Assembly: GCA_024169445.1 (NCBI GenBank)
Contig: JALKFA010000001.1
Span: 434,001-498,000 of the forward strand
DNA: 64,000 bases
Reading direction: 5' to 3'
Origin: Buttiauxella agrestis ATCC 33320
GTDB taxonomy: Bacteria > Pseudomonadota > Gammaproteobacteria > Enterobacterales > Enterobacteriaceae
The translations under genes were made by a program, and so were the position numbers. The notes beneath the pieces were generated by a model. It searched no databases and was not told the origin of the DNA. It saw only the letters and a program-made list of their open reading frames with translations. The stretch's first letter is position 1; each line of letters begins with the position of its first letter. Positions 47,900-60,896 of this stretch are shown here, one piece after another.

Positions 47900-47990
47900 C
47901 AAAATAAAACTGACCCGGCGCGAAGCACCAGGCCAGGAACGGTTTCCAAATTGACCTGTATTTTACCCTGGAGTTCACTGAGGGTCATCG
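47900..47990 (-). ncRNA. greA leader with intrinsic terminator (GraL-like sRNA)
   Basis: On the minus strand, 100–136 nt before the greA ATG, CTGGCCTGGTGC pairs with GCGCCGGGTCAG (12 bp with three G·T pairs, 3-nt loop) and is followed by TTTTATTTT. This is a credible early terminator that would release short leader RNAs, as described for GraL in E. coli. The 5' end given is approximate since I could not fix the promoter. A 61-codon open frame (47803–47988) crosses the hairpin but has no SD and no recognised relatives. Confidence 0.62.
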
Positions 47991-48053
47991 TTTACTTTGC
48001 ACCGCGATGCACCGTAGTATGACGACACGTTTCCAGGTTGTTACCGCGAGATT

Positions 48054-49487
48054 ATGCGATTTTTTAGATTTGTCATTGGATTGACCAGTGCTGTGGTGTT
48101 TAACGTCCAGGCTGCCAACATAGAAGACTATACCTCCCAATTACCTGCGGGTGCGAATCTGGCTTTGATGGTGCAAAAAATAGGTGCGCCAGCTCCTTCT
48201 ATTGACTACCACAGTCAACAGATGGCTCTGCCCGCAAGTACTCAAAAGGTCATTACGGCGCTAGCAGCACTGCTTCAATTAGGACCAGACTTCAGGTTTA
48301 CGACCACCCTTGAGAGCCATGCTCAAGTCAGTAATGGTGTCTTACAAGGTGACCTTATTGCGCGATTTGGTGGCGATCCTACGTTAAAACGTCAGGATAT
48401 TCGCAATATGGTGGCAGTCCTGAAAAAATCGGGTGTGCAGAAAATTCAGGGAAATGTGCTGGTAGATACCTCCGTTTTCGCCAGCCATGACAAAGCACCT
48501 GGCTGGCCATGGAATGACATGACACAGTGCTTTAGCGCCCCGCCAGCTGCCGCAATTGTTGACCGGAACTGTTTCTCTATTTCGCTATACAGCGCACCAA
48601 AAGCTGATGACTTAGCGTTTATTCGCATCGCTTCTTACTACCCAGTAGTGATGTTCAGCCAGGTTCGTACCCTCGCCAAAGGCTCCGCGGATGCACAATA
48701 TTGCGAACTGGACGTCGTTCCGGGTGATTTAAATCGCTTTACGCTAACCGGATGTATGACACAACGTGCAGACCCTCTCCCGCTGGCATTCGCGATACAA
48801 GATGGCGCAAGTTACGCTGGTGCGATTTTGAAAGCTGAGCTAAAAGAAGCGGGCATCAGTTATAGCGGAACCTTATTACGCCAGACGCAAGCGAATACAC
48901 CAGGAACGGTCATCGCCAGTAAGCAATCGGCCCCATTGCACGATTTGCTAAAGGTAATGCTCAAGAAATCGGACAACATGATTGCCGATACCGTTTTTCG
49001 TACTATCGGCCATAACCGTTTTGGAGTGCCGGGAACCTGGCGTTCTGGAGCTGATGCCGTACGGCAAATCCTCCGGCAGAAAGCAGGTGTTGATTTAGGT
49101 AACAGTATCGTCGTTGATGGTTCGGGGCTATCGCGCCACAATCTCATCTCCCCCGCCACTATGATGCAGGTGTTGCAATATATCGCCCAAAATGACAGTG
49201 AGCTTAATTTTATCTCAATGCTACCGTTAGCGGGTTATGACGGTTCATTACAGTATCGTGCTGGTCTTCATCAGGCCGGTGTTGATGGCAAAGTTTCTGC
49301 GAAAACCGGTTCACTGCAAGGTGTTTATAACCTTGCTGGATTTATTACTACTGCCAGCGGCCAAAGAATGGCCTTTGTGCAATATTTGTCAGGCTACGCT
49401 GTAGAGCCTGCCGATCAACGTAACCGCCGTATCCCATTAGTGCGATTTGAAAGTCGTCTCTATAAGGATATCTACCAGAATAATTGA
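48054..49487 (+). CDS. dacB: D-alanyl-D-alanine carboxypeptidase/endopeptidase PBP4
   Basis: DacB (PBP4) is a periplasmic class C penicillin-binding protein with DD-carboxypeptidase and DD-endopeptidase activity on peptidoglycan. The 477-residue precursor has a signal peptide (MRFFRFVIGLTSAVVFNVQA) and the serine motifs SxxK at STQK (Ser62), KSDN (about 305) and KTG (about 417, SAKTGSLQG), with the large insertion typical of PBP4 between the first two. It is divergent from greA. The stop is 3 nt before the response-regulator gene, so the three genes may form an operon. Confidence 0.97.
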   Translation: MRFFRFVIGLTSAVVFNVQAANIEDYTSQLPAGANLALMVQKIGAPAPSIDYHSQQMALPASTQKVITALAALLQLGPDFRFTTTLESHAQVSNGVLQGDLIARFGGDPTLKRQDIRNMVAVLKKSGVQKIQGNVLVDTSVFASHDKAPGWPWNDMTQCFSAPPAAAIVDRNCFSISLYSAPKADDLAFIRIASYYPVVMFSQVRTLAKGSADAQYCELDVVPGDLNRFTLTGCMTQRADPLPLAFAIQDGASYAGAILKAELKEAGISYSGTLLRQTQANTPGTVIASKQSAPLHDLLKVMLKKSDNMIADTVFRTIGHNRFGVPGTWRSGADAVRQILRQKAGVDLGNSIVVDGSGLSRHNLISPATMMQVLQYIAQNDSELNFISMLPLAGYDGSLQYRAGLHQAGVDGKVSAKTGSLQGVYNLAGFITTASGQRMAFVQYLSGYAVEPADQRNRRIPLVRFESRLYKDIYQNN

Positions 49488-49490
49488 TTT

Positions 49491-50153
49491 ATGAAACTGC
49501 TGATTGTTGAAGACGATTTACTGTTGCGGGAAGGCCTGGTGCTGGCATTGAGCAGCGAAGGTTATGCGCTCGATTGTGCTACGACCGCCGCCGAAGCAGA
49601 TGCGCTGATCGAAAGTGGCGAATACGGCATGATCATTCTCGATCTTGGCCTGCCTGATAAAGACGGAGCCACATTATTAAGACAATGGCGGCGTCGCAGT
49701 ATCAGTACACCTGTGCTGATACTAACGGCTCGTGACGCACTGGAAGATCGCGTCAACGGACTGGATTCTGGTGCAGATGATTATCTGGTCAAGCCATTTG
49801 CTCTCGCTGAATTGCAAGCCCGCACGCGGGCGCTGATTCGCCGATATCAGGGTCATAGCGATAACCTTCTTCAGCATGATGATTTGACACTCAACCTGCA
49901 AACTCAACAGGTGCTATTGCAAGATCAGCCCGTCGAAATCACACCAAAAGAGTTCGCCCTGCTCACACGCTTGATGATGCGTATCGGTCAGACCGTGCAC
50001 CGTGAAACTTTGCAGCAGGATATCTACAGCTGGCAGGACGATCCTGGCTCGAATACCCTTGAAGTCCACATCCACAACCTAAGACGTAAGTTAGGCAAAG
50101 ACAGGATCAAAACTGTCCGTGGCGTGGGTTATCGGCTGGATAGCCGTGTATGA
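49491..50153 (+). CDS. pmrA: PmrA/BasR-like OmpR-family response regulator
   Basis: This 220-residue response regulator has a receiver domain (phospho-acceptor Asp51 in MIILDLGLP, acidic pocket EDD 7–9, Thr in LTARD, Lys in LVKPFALAEL) and a C-terminal winged helix (TPKEFALLTRLMMRIGQTVHRE, NTLEVHIHNLRRKLGKDRIKTVRGVGYRL). It resembles PmrA/BasR more than QseB, notably in YLVKPFALAEL and the DIYSWQDDPGSNTLEVHIHNLR stretch. It overlaps the sensor gene by 4 nt (ATGA). Its position between dacB and obgE is not that of E. coli basR; orthology versus paralogy cannot be settled here. Confidence 0.78.
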   Translation: MKLLIVEDDLLLREGLVLALSSEGYALDCATTAAEADALIESGEYGMIILDLGLPDKDGATLLRQWRRRSISTPVLILTARDALEDRVNGLDSGADDYLVKPFALAELQARTRALIRRYQGHSDNLLQHDDLTLNLQTQQVLLQDQPVEITPKEFALLTRLMMRIGQTVHRETLQQDIYSWQDDPGSNTLEVHIHNLRRKLGKDRIKTVRGVGYRLDSRV

Positions 50154-51208
50154 ACAGCATGCGCCAGCGCTTGATGGTCCTACTCGCACTTATTCTTTTG
50201 TTTTTCCAGCTAATTAGCGTTATTTGGTTGTGGCATGAAAGCCGTGAGCAAATCAGTTTTCTGGTCAGTGAAACGCTATCAGCCAAAGCCCGAAATCAGC
50301 ATGTAGAAAAGGAAATCCGCGAGGCGATTGCTTCGTTATTGGTTCCTTCTCTGGTGATGATTGGATTCACGCTTTTCTTCTCATTCTGGGCAATCACCTG
50401 GATTACCCGTCCGTTGAATCGCCTGCGTACCAGCCTTGCTAATCGATCTGCCGATAACCTGTCACCACTGTCAATGTATTCAGACATGGATGAGATGGTT
50501 GCTGTTACCAACTCGCTGAACCAACTCCTGGCGCGACTAAACCATACCATTCAGCAAGAGCGCTTATTTACCGCAGACGCCGCTCATGAATTACGAACTC
50601 CTCTGGCAGGCATTCGTCTGCACCTCGAGTTAATGGCAAATGCAGGCATTCAGCAGGCCCCTATGCTGTTGGAGCGTATCGATCAACTGATGCACACCAT
50701 TGAGCAGTTGCTGATGCTCTCGCGCGCTGGACAAGCGCTGGCGAGTGGTCATTACGATACTCTCAACTGGCATCGTGACATTATCTCGCCGCTCAAAATG
50801 GAAATGGAAGAGATGGTGGCCTTGCGTAAGCAAAATATTATCTGGACGGAGGAAAATGAAATTATCGTTCAGGGTGATGCAGTACTGCTGCGTTTGATGC
50901 TGCGTAACCTTCTGGAAAATGCCTCTCGTTATAGCCCAGCTGAAAGTACCATCTCGGTCTCTTTAAACGCCCAGGATAACGGCGCGAAGTTAACTATTTC
51001 AGACCAGGGGCCAGGCATCGATGAAAAACATCGTCAGACGATTACCGATCCCTTCCGTCGAATGGATGAACGCTATGGCGGGAGTGGGCTTGGACTGAAT
51101 ATTGTCCAACGTATTGTTCAGCTTCATCATGGAAAACTAGCATTAGATAACGGTATCGATGGTGTTGGCCTGCAAGCAAGCTGCTGGATCCCATCGCAAA
51201 ACCAATAA
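50150..51208 (+). CDS. pmrB: PmrB/BasS-like sensor histidine kinase
   Basis: This 352-residue inner-membrane kinase has TM1 (about 9–27), a short periplasmic loop (about 28–62), TM2 (about 63–84), HAMP, a dimerisation domain with His146 in FTADAAHELRTPL, and the ATPase N (LLRNLLENASRYSP), G1 (DQGPGID) and G2 (GGSGLGL) boxes. The periplasmic loop keeps two ExxE motifs, ESRE (30–33) and EIRE (55–58), as in Salmonella PmrB, where such motifs bind Fe3+/Al3+. N-terminal identity to PmrB (QRLM..LILL.FQLIS..WLWHES.EQI) is high. Lipid A modification control is the inferred role. Confidence 0.78.
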   Translation: MNSMRQRLMVLLALILLFFQLISVIWLWHESREQISFLVSETLSAKARNQHVEKEIREAIASLLVPSLVMIGFTLFFSFWAITWITRPLNRLRTSLANRSADNLSPLSMYSDMDEMVAVTNSLNQLLARLNHTIQQERLFTADAAHELRTPLAGIRLHLELMANAGIQQAPMLLERIDQLMHTIEQLLMLSRAGQALASGHYDTLNWHRDIISPLKMEMEEMVALRKQNIIWTEENEIIVQGDAVLLRLMLRNLLENASRYSPAESTISVSLNAQDNGAKLTISDQGPGIDEKHRQTITDPFRRMDERYGGSGLGLNIVQRIVQLHHGKLALDNGIDGVGLQASCWIPSQNQ

Positions 51209-51209
51209 A

Positions 51210-51233
51210 AAAGGCCGGAAATTTCCGGCCTTT
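51210..51233. terminator. Bidirectional terminator between pmrB-like gene and obgE
   Basis: AAAGGCCGGAAATTTCCGGCCTTT is a perfect 24-bp palindrome starting 2 nt after the sensor-kinase stop and 14 nt from the obgE stop. Confidence 0.9.
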
Positions 51234-51247
51234 CATAAGATAACGTT

Positions 51248-53402
<2,155 letters not shown>

Positions 53403-53450
53403 TGCTTATTCCCTGCGACTACCTGATTTACCGGTCGCAGAATGTAAAAA

Positions 53451-53472
53451 GCCCCGCAACGTGTTGCGGGGC
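53451..53472 (-). terminator. Terminator after rpmA
   Basis: GCCCCGCAAC and GTTGCGGGGC form a perfect 10-bp stem with a 2-nt loop, followed on the minus strand by TTTTTAC. Readthrough into yhbE-obgE is plausible, as in E. coli. Confidence 0.92.
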
Positions 53473-53500
53473 TTCTATCCGTTACCGGGACGCGAAAAAC

Positions 53501-53758
<258 letters not shown>

Positions 53759-53776
53759 TTAATATGCTCCCCTGTA

Positions 53777-54145
<369 letters not shown>

Positions 54146-54349
54146 TCACAATAGGGCGCGAATATTACGCAAAACGAGAGCCTTTGACAAGCCCTCTCAT
54201 GAAACAGAGTAGAAAAAAAACGCAACATCACACCAGCCGTTTATCTGCCTCGTTTTTTCAGTACAATCTGTACTACATTATTACTCCTCTTCCCTCACGT
54301 GATTCCGTACAGGCATGTGGTAAACAGGACTTTAAGCCAGACTTTTGCG

Positions 54350-55321
54350 ATGAATTTAGAAAAAATTAATGAGTTAACCGCGCAAGATATGGCGGGCGTC
54401 AATGCGGTCATCCTTGAGCAGTTGAATTCAGATGTCCAATTGATCAATCAGTTAGGGTATTACATCGTCAGTGGCGGTGGTAAGCGTATCCGCCCAATGA
54501 TTGCTGTACTTGCTGCTCGTGCGCTCGGTTATCAGGGTAAGGCGCATGTCAATATTGCAGCGCTTATCGAATTTATTCACACGGCGACGTTGTTGCATGA
54601 TGACGTAGTAGATGAATCGGATATGCGCCGTGGCAAAGCCACAGCCAACGCGGCGTTCGGCAATGCGGCCAGTGTACTGGTCGGCGATTTTATCTATACC
54701 CGAGCCTTCCAGATGATGACTCAACTTGGTTCACTCAAGGTACTTGAAGTCATGTCCGAAGCAGTGAACGTGATTGCTGAAGGTGAAGTTCTGCAATTAA
54801 TGAACTGCAATGACCCGGATATCACTGAAGAAAGTTACATGCGGGTGATCTACAGCAAAACAGCACGCCTGTTTGAAGCGGCCGCTCAATGTTCCGGTAT
54901 TTTAGCTGATGCCACTGTAGAGCAGGAGAAAGCCCTTCAGGATTATGGTCGCTATCTGGGTACTGCATTCCAACTCATTGATGATCTTCTCGACTACAGT
55001 GCGGACGGGCAAACTCTGGGTAAGAATGTTGGTGATGATCTTAACGAGGGCAAACCGACTCTCCCGTTACTGCACGCAATGCGTAACGGCAATGCAGAGC
55101 AAGCAAAAATGATCCGTGAAGCCATTGAACAAGGTAACGGGCGTCATTTGCTGCAACCAGTATTGGACGCGATGGCGGCCTGTGGTTCACTGGAATGGAC
55201 TCAATTACGCGCAGAGCAAGAAGCAGACAAAGCCATTGCTGCGCTGAGTATTTTGCCAGAAAGTGAACACAAAGAAGCACTAATTGCACTGGCTCATATG
55301 GCCGTTCAACGCGACCGTTAA
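54350..55321 (+). CDS. ispB: Octaprenyl diphosphate synthase
   Basis: IspB extends farnesyl diphosphate with IPP to octaprenyl diphosphate, the ubiquinone-8/menaquinone-8 side chain. The 323-residue all-helical trans-prenyltransferase has the first Asp-rich motif LLHDDVVDESDMRRG (about 84–88) and the second, IDDLLDY (about 211–215). The ATG at 54350 gives the family start MNLEKINELTAQDM; an ATG 17 codons upstream is not conserved. It is divergent from rplU. Confidence 0.97.
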   Translation: MNLEKINELTAQDMAGVNAVILEQLNSDVQLINQLGYYIVSGGGKRIRPMIAVLAARALGYQGKAHVNIAALIEFIHTATLLHDDVVDESDMRRGKATANAAFGNAASVLVGDFIYTRAFQMMTQLGSLKVLEVMSEAVNVIAEGEVLQLMNCNDPDITEESYMRVIYSKTARLFEAAAQCSGILADATVEQEKALQDYGRYLGTAFQLIDDLLDYSADGQTLGKNVGDDLNEGKPTLPLLHAMRNGNAEQAKMIREAIEQGNGRHLLQPVLDAMAACGSLEWTQLRAEQEADKAIAALSILPESEHKEALIALAHMAVQRDR

Positions 55322-55326
55322 TCTTT

Positions 55327-55353
55327 TTAGCGCGCCAGCTAAAGGCGCGCTAA
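55327..55353. terminator. Hairpin after ispB
   Basis: TTAGCGCGCC and GGCGCGCTAA form a perfect 10-bp stem 5 nt after the ispB stop. The downstream T-run is delayed by a short spacer (GTTTCCAATAATTTTTTTTT), so termination strength is uncertain. Confidence 0.6.
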
Positions 55354-55546
55354 GTTTCCAATAATTTTTTTTTCCCCGCTTCAGCACGCTTCCTATAACC
55401 AATCTGTTTTCATTGGATTTCATTCACTTTGTGTGGGTTAACACAGATTTAATTTTTTAAGCCATTTATTGGAATCTTTTGGCACTTTGCTATGTTATAA
55501 ACACTCTTGAGTAGACCGGTTAAACGAAACGGTTACAGGGAGGAAC

Positions 55547-55810
55547 ATGGAAAGTAATTATTCTGACTGGCACCCGGCAGACATAATCGCAGGGTTACGT
55601 AAACGTGGAACAAGCCTGGCGGCTGAATCCAGGAAGGCAGGGCTAAGTTCATCGACGCTGGCTAATGCGTTGACGCGCCCATGGCCTAAAGGTGAGTTAA
55701 TCATAGCAACGGCACTGGATACATCACCCTGGATGATTTGGCCCTCGCGGTATTACGACCCACAAACTCATCAGTTAATTAACCGAGCGAGTTTAATGCG
55801 TAAGCGATAA
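55547..55810 (+). CDS. sfsB: Ner-like DNA-binding transcriptional regulator SfsB (Nlp)
   Basis: This 87-residue Ner/winged-helix-like protein matches E. coli SfsB (Nlp), a phage Mu Ner homologue that affects maltose-gene expression when overproduced. The helix-turn-helix is visible in RKRGTSLAAESRKAGLSSSTLANALTRPWPKGE, followed by IIATALDTSPWMIWPSRY. The ATG at 55547 has a strong GGGAGGAAC SD. Its place between ispB and murA matches E. coli. Its targets in this organism are unknown. Confidence 0.93.
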   Translation: MESNYSDWHPADIIAGLRKRGTSLAAESRKAGLSSSTLANALTRPWPKGELIIATALDTSPWMIWPSRYYDPQTHQLINRASLMRKR

Positions 55811-55811
55811 A

Positions 55812-55833
55812 AAAACCGGGCATGCCCGGTTTT
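55812..55833. terminator. Bidirectional terminator between sfsB and murA
   Basis: AAAACCGGGC-AT-GCCCGGTTTT is a perfect palindrome with T-runs on both strands, just after the sfsB stop and 20 nt from the murA stop. Confidence 0.93.
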
Positions 55834-55852
55834 CTCTTGTTAACAACAAAAT

Positions 55853-57133
<1,281 letters not shown>

Positions 57134-57174
57134 CTATTAAATTCAAATCGTTACAATCCGCCGCGGCGAATTGC

Positions 57175-57429
57175 TCAAAAACCATTAAGTTTACGATCGC
57201 GATCCCACTCTTGCGGAGTATAGGTCTTGATGGAAACCGCATGAATACGGTTATCAGCAATCAGCTCCATCAATGGCGCATAAACTGTCTGTTGCTTCTT
57301 CACGCGACTTAACTCGGCGAATAACTCACCCACCGCAATCACCTGAAAATGGCTACCATCGCCTGAGACGTGGACTTCCTGGAGGGGCAGTGCGTTCATC
57401 AGCACTGTCTGAATTTCATGATTTTCCAT
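57175..57429 (-). CDS. ibaG: BolA-family protein IbaG
   Basis: IbaG (YrbA) is a BolA-family protein that partners monothiol glutaredoxin GrxD in Fe-S handling and acid response. The 84-residue chain shows [22 protein letters not shown] and the conserved helix-turn near [15 protein letters not shown]. The ATG at 57429 matches E. coli (MEN.EIQ); twelve upstream in-frame codons are not conserved. It lies between the mla operon and murA on the same strand. Confidence 0.95.
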   Translation of the reverse strand: MENHEIQTVLMNALPLQEVHVSGDGSHFQVIAVGELFAELSRVKKQQTVYAPLMELIADNRIHAVSIKTYTPQEWDRDRKLNGF

Positions 57430-57504
57430 GGGATATAATTCGTCGGTTAAGGAAACAAGCCACACATCTTAGAGGAAAGTGGCGTTGTCTTAAATAAGCA
57501 AAAA

Positions 57505-57530
57505 GCCCCTGATCTCAATCGATCAGGGGC
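57505..57530 (-). terminator. Terminator after mlaB
   Basis: GCCCCTGATC pairs with GATCAGGGGC around a 6-nt loop, followed on the minus strand by TTTTTGC. It ends the mlaFEDCB operon 25 nt after the mlaB stop. Confidence 0.92.
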
Positions 57531-57554
57531 AATGATAGTAACGCTATGAAAACA

Positions 57555-57857
57555 CTAGCCTGCAAATGCGGGAAGGATGTCTTCTGGAAGGTTATAAAGT
57601 TTAGTCAGTGTTTGTAGATTATCACTGGCTCCCTGAAGCTCTACTTCAACGTTTTGTCGTCTGGCGAAAGCCACAAGATGAATCAACAACGCTAAACCTG
57701 AGGTATCTACACGCGATAAACCAGAAAGGTTAAGCGCCTTGATACCGGCCATGATTTGCTCCCGTTGCCGCCATAAAGGCCCCACGGTGTCGCTATCCAG
57801 CTCACCCGTCAGGTGTAAAGTTGCTGCTTCACGCTGCCAGTTAAGCTCGCCTGCCAT
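57555..57857 (-). CDS. mlaB: STAS-domain protein MlaB
   Basis: MlaB is the cytoplasmic STAS subunit that binds and stabilises the MlaF ATPase in the MlaFEDB phospholipid transporter. The 100-residue chain is a single STAS domain with LNLSGLSRVDTSGLALLIHLVAFAR containing the conserved Asp-Thr-Ser loop. Compared with E. coli MlaB (97 aa) it is clearly more diverged than its neighbours. Its ATG overlaps the mlaC stop by one base (TAATG). Confidence 0.92.
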   Translation of the reverse strand: MAGELNWQREAATLHLTGELDSDTVGPLWRQREQIMAGIKALNLSGLSRVDTSGLALLIHLVAFARRQNVEVELQGASDNLQTLTKLYNLPEDILPAFAG

Positions 57858-58486
57858 TACTTTTTCGCTTCCAGTGTAATTGGCATACGGGAAATACTTT
57901 GCAGTTGCGCCGTCAAACCATCGATACCTTTGGTACGCAAGATATCACTCCACTCATTTTGCTTAGTGGTGATCATGCTGACACCTTCAGCAATCATGTC
58001 GTATGCCTGCCAGCCACCGGTCTGGGTGTTTTTACGCCACTGGAAATCAAGACGTACTGGTGGACGACCGTTTGGATCGACGATGGTGACACGAATCGCA
58101 ATGATAGTGGCATCACCCAGCGGCTGCTCAGGGGCGATTTGGTAGGATTGCCCGTTATACATGGCAAGAGCCTGGCCGTAGGCTTGCTTCAGGTACTCTT
58201 CAAATGCTTTGAAATAAGCATCACGCTGCGCAGGGGTCGCATCTTTATAATAACGACCCAGAACCAGAGCCCCCGCGTATTTTACCTGCACGTAAGGCAG
58301 CAGTTCCTGACCAACGATCTCACGCAAATAATCAGGGTTTTGGCGAATTTTAGGTTGTTCGTTTTTAAGGCGGTCAAAAGTTTTTTGCGCCGCTTCGCCC
58401 ATTAACTTGTAGGGATTACTTTGATCCGCAGCATTCGCAAGCGGTGCAATAACCAGCATAGCAATCATAATAAGTCTTTTAAACAT
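57857..58486 (-). CDS. mlaC: Periplasmic phospholipid-binding protein MlaC
   Basis: MlaC shuttles phospholipids through the periplasm between the outer-membrane MlaA–OmpC complex and inner-membrane MlaFEDB. The 209-residue precursor starts with a signal peptide ([19 protein letters not shown] before ADQSNPY). The Tol_Tol_Ttg2 domain follows ([31 protein letters not shown], then [21 protein letters not shown]). It is preceded by mlaD (18-nt gap) and coupled to mlaB. Confidence 0.96.
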   Translation of the reverse strand: MFKRLIMIAMLVIAPLANAADQSNPYKLMGEAAQKTFDRLKNEQPKIRQNPDYLREIVGQELLPYVQVKYAGALVLGRYYKDATPAQRDAYFKAFEEYLKQAYGQALAMYNGQSYQIAPEQPLGDATIIAIRVTIVDPNGRPPVRLDFQWRKNTQTGGWQAYDMIAEGVSMITTKQNEWSDILRTKGIDGLTAQLQSISRMPITLEAKK

Positions 58487-58504
58487 AACACTTTTCCTCT
58501 TAGA

Positions 58505-59056
58505 TTAATGCGTGGTACCAGGCTGTGGCGCTGCACTATTATTCTGTGAATCCTGCGATGAGGAATCCCCTGAATTCTGATTATCACCATTGCCGCTCTT
58601 ATACAGGAATTGGCCAATCAGGTCTTCCAGCACCAGGGCTGACTTGGTGTCCTGAATCGTCCCGCCCTCTTTAAGGATAGATGAACCGAGTTCTGGATCA
58701 TCAAAACCGAGGTTCAACGCGAGATATTGCTCGCCCAGCAAGCCAGAAGTACGGATAGCCAGCGAACTGGTATCCGGAATGTGGTTATAGCGTTCTTCGA
58801 TATCCAGGGTGACTCGTGGTAAGTAAGTTTTCGGATCCAGAGTAATATCGTCAACACGACCAATCACCACGCCACCGAGGCGCAGCGGGGAACCCGTTTT
58901 CAAGCTACCGATGTTGTCAAAAGTCGCATAGACCCGGTACGTTGGCTCACTGCGTAGCGAAGTGACGTTTGCCACTTTCAGACACAAGAAGACGATGGCT
59001 GCCAGTGCAATAATTAAAAATGCTCCAACCCCAGTTTCAAATTTCTTAGTTTGCAT
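58505..59056 (-). CDS. mlaD: MCE-domain protein MlaD
   Basis: MlaD forms the hexameric periplasmic MCE ring of the MlaFEDB complex that receives phospholipid from MlaC. The 183-residue chain has one N-terminal membrane helix (about 8–28) and the MCE domain (about 38–118; YRVYATFDNIGSLKTGSPLRLGGVVIGRV). The pore-lining segment TSGLLGEQYLALN follows, and then a low-complexity Ser/Asn/Gln tail. The ATG at 59056 matches E. coli (MQTKK). The gap to mlaE is 4 nt. Confidence 0.96.
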   Translation of the reverse strand: MQTKKFETGVGAFLIIALAAIVFLCLKVANVTSLRSEPTYRVYATFDNIGSLKTGSPLRLGGVVIGRVDDITLDPKTYLPRVTLDIEERYNHIPDTSSLAIRTSGLLGEQYLALNLGFDDPELGSSILKEGGTIQDTKSALVLEDLIGQFLYKSGNGDNQNSGDSSSQDSQNNSAAPQPGTTH

Positions 59057-59060
59057 GAAC

Positions 59061-59843
59061 TTAATTCCCAAACATCAGTGCTGTGAGCACAAAATCCAGA
59101 CCTAAAACGGCCAGTGAAGCGTGCACAACGGTTCGTGTTGTTGCCCGACTAATCCCTGCGGACGTAGGAATAGCATCGTAGCCATTGAATAAAGCAATCC
59201 AGGTCACTGTTATCGCAAACACCACACTCTTGATGACACAGTTAACCAAATCAGTCCGCCAGCTGACGGCGTTTTGCATTGCAGACCAGAAGAAGCCCGC
59301 ATCGATTCCCTTCCAGTTCACACCCACCAGCGCCCCACCCCAAATGCCGACCGCAGCAAAAATAAGCGTCAGCAAGGGTAGTGAAATCACGCCAGCCCAA
59401 AAACGCGGTGAAACGACCCGGCGTAGAGGATCAACCGCCATCATTTCCATACTGGAAAGTTGTTCTGTTGCCCTCATTAAGCCGATTTCTGCGGTTAGTG
59501 CTGAACCGGCACGCCCGGCGAACAGCAATGCAGCAACGACAGGACCAAGCTCTCGCAGTAATGACAAGGCGACCAACATACCGAGGCTTGATTCCGCGCT
59601 GTAGGTCGTCAGCACCAGGTAACCTTGCAGACCAAGCACCATGCCGATAAACAAACCAGAAACAATGATGATAATCAGCGACAACACACCAACGTTATAC
59701 AGTTGGCGAATAAGCAATGGTGTGTGTTTGCGGAATTCCGGTTTCCCCACCAGCGCATTAAAAAGCATTATCCCAGCCCGGCCAAATGACGCACAGGTTT
59801 TCAACCCCCGCCGTCCGAATGATGCCAGTGCATTAAAGAACAT
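59061..59843 (-). CDS. mlaE: ABC-type phospholipid permease MlaE
   Basis: MlaE is the integral membrane permease subunit of the Mla lipid transporter. The 260-residue chain has an N-terminal amphipathic helix ([21 protein letters not shown]) and five membrane helices, with the family motif in [35 protein letters not shown]. The frame stays open far upstream through mlaF in another phase; the ATG at 59843 is selected because it yields exactly the E. coli length and N-terminal pattern. The gap to mlaF is 7 nt. Confidence 0.96.
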   Translation of the reverse strand: MFFNALASFGRRGLKTCASFGRAGIMLFNALVGKPEFRKHTPLLIRQLYNVGVLSLIIIIVSGLFIGMVLGLQGYLVLTTYSAESSLGMLVALSLLRELGPVVAALLFAGRAGSALTAEIGLMRATEQLSSMEMMAVDPLRRVVSPRFWAGVISLPLLTLIFAAVGIWGGALVGVNWKGIDAGFFWSAMQNAVSWRTDLVNCVIKSVVFAITVTWIALFNGYDAIPTSAGISRATTRTVVHASLAVLGLDFVLTALMFGN

Positions 59844-59850
59844 GAGCAAC

Positions 59851-60666
59851 TTAACTCCCTGTTTCTGATAATAAGTCATTCCGATAATCCATTGCCGGAT
59901 AGCGGAACGGTACTGGCCCATCGGCAATACCATCGAGGAACTGGCGCACTCGCGGGTCGCAATTTTCACGCAGGGCAGCAGGCGTGCCTTCAGCCACAAT
60001 ATGTTGATCCGCAGCAATATAGGCGTAATCGGCAATGCTCAGCACTTCTGGGACGTCGTGAGAAACCACAATACACGTGACGCCAAGGGCGCTATTCAAT
60101 TCTGAAATCAGTTTGACTAATACCCCCATAGTAATAGGGTCCTGACCAACAAATGGTTCATCAAACATGATCAGATCGGGTTCGAGCGCGATGGCTCGAG
60201 CTAGAGCTGCACGTCGGGCCATACCACCGGAGAGTTCGTTAGGCATCAGTTTAGCGGCACCACGTAACCCCACCGCCTCAAGTTTCATCATCACGGTGCT
60301 GTGCAACAACTCTTCCGGCAGGCGGCGATGTTCACGTAGTGGATACGCCACATTTTCAAAGACATTGAGGTCGGTAAATAGCGCGCCAGACTGGAATAGC
60401 ATACTCATGCGTTTACGAACATTGTATAAACGCGAACGAGACATGGCGGGGACGTTTTCACCGTCAAACAGGATTTCACCGCTGTCGGGTTGAATTTGAC
60501 CACCGATAAGCCGCAATAGCGTTGTCTTCCCAATCCCTGAAGGCCCCATTATGGCGGTAATTTTACCGCGGGGTACGTTCAGTGAAATATTGTCAAAGAT
60601 GCGCCGACTGCCGCGAGTAAAACTTACTCCGCGAATTTCGACCAGATTAGTCTGCGTCTGGCTCAT
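59851..60666 (-). CDS. mlaF: ABC transporter ATP-binding protein MlaF
   Basis: MlaF is the ATPase of MlaFEDB, which moves phospholipids between the inner membrane and MlaC to keep outer-membrane asymmetry. The 271-residue chain has Walker [13 protein letters not shown], the Q-loop in [11 protein letters not shown], the signature [14 protein letters not shown], Walker [13 protein letters not shown] and the H-loop VVSHD. Two adjacent ATG codons occur; the second (60666) is preferred for its 7-nt spacing from AAAGGA. It is the first gene of the operon, divergent from yrbG. Confidence 0.96.
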   Translation of the reverse strand: MSQTQTNLVEIRGVSFTRGSRRIFDNISLNVPRGKITAIMGPSGIGKTTLLRLIGGQIQPDSGEILFDGENVPAMSRSRLYNVRKRMSMLFQSGALFTDLNVFENVAYPLREHRRLPEELLHSTVMMKLEAVGLRGAAKLMPNELSGGMARRAALARAIALEPDLIMFDEPFVGQDPITMGVLVKLISELNSALGVTCIVVSHDVPEVLSIADYAYIAADQHIVAEGTPAALRENCDPRVRQFLDGIADGPVPFRYPAMDYRNDLLSETGS

Positions 60667-60896
60667 CATCTTTCCTTTTATCAAGTTCACGGACGAAGCA
60701 TTTACTGGAAACTGAGTTCCAATCCAATATCCTTGCAGAATAATACCCGTCCTGATTAGCGAAAACTGGCATTTGTTTTACTTTTCTGCCACATAAAGTC
60801 AGAATTAAGAATCATGCCCGGCCCTACAGAACTGTATGCTCTGCCGGTACTTTCACAGCACAAGACCGGCGATTATACCTGAATTAAGGATTCTGC

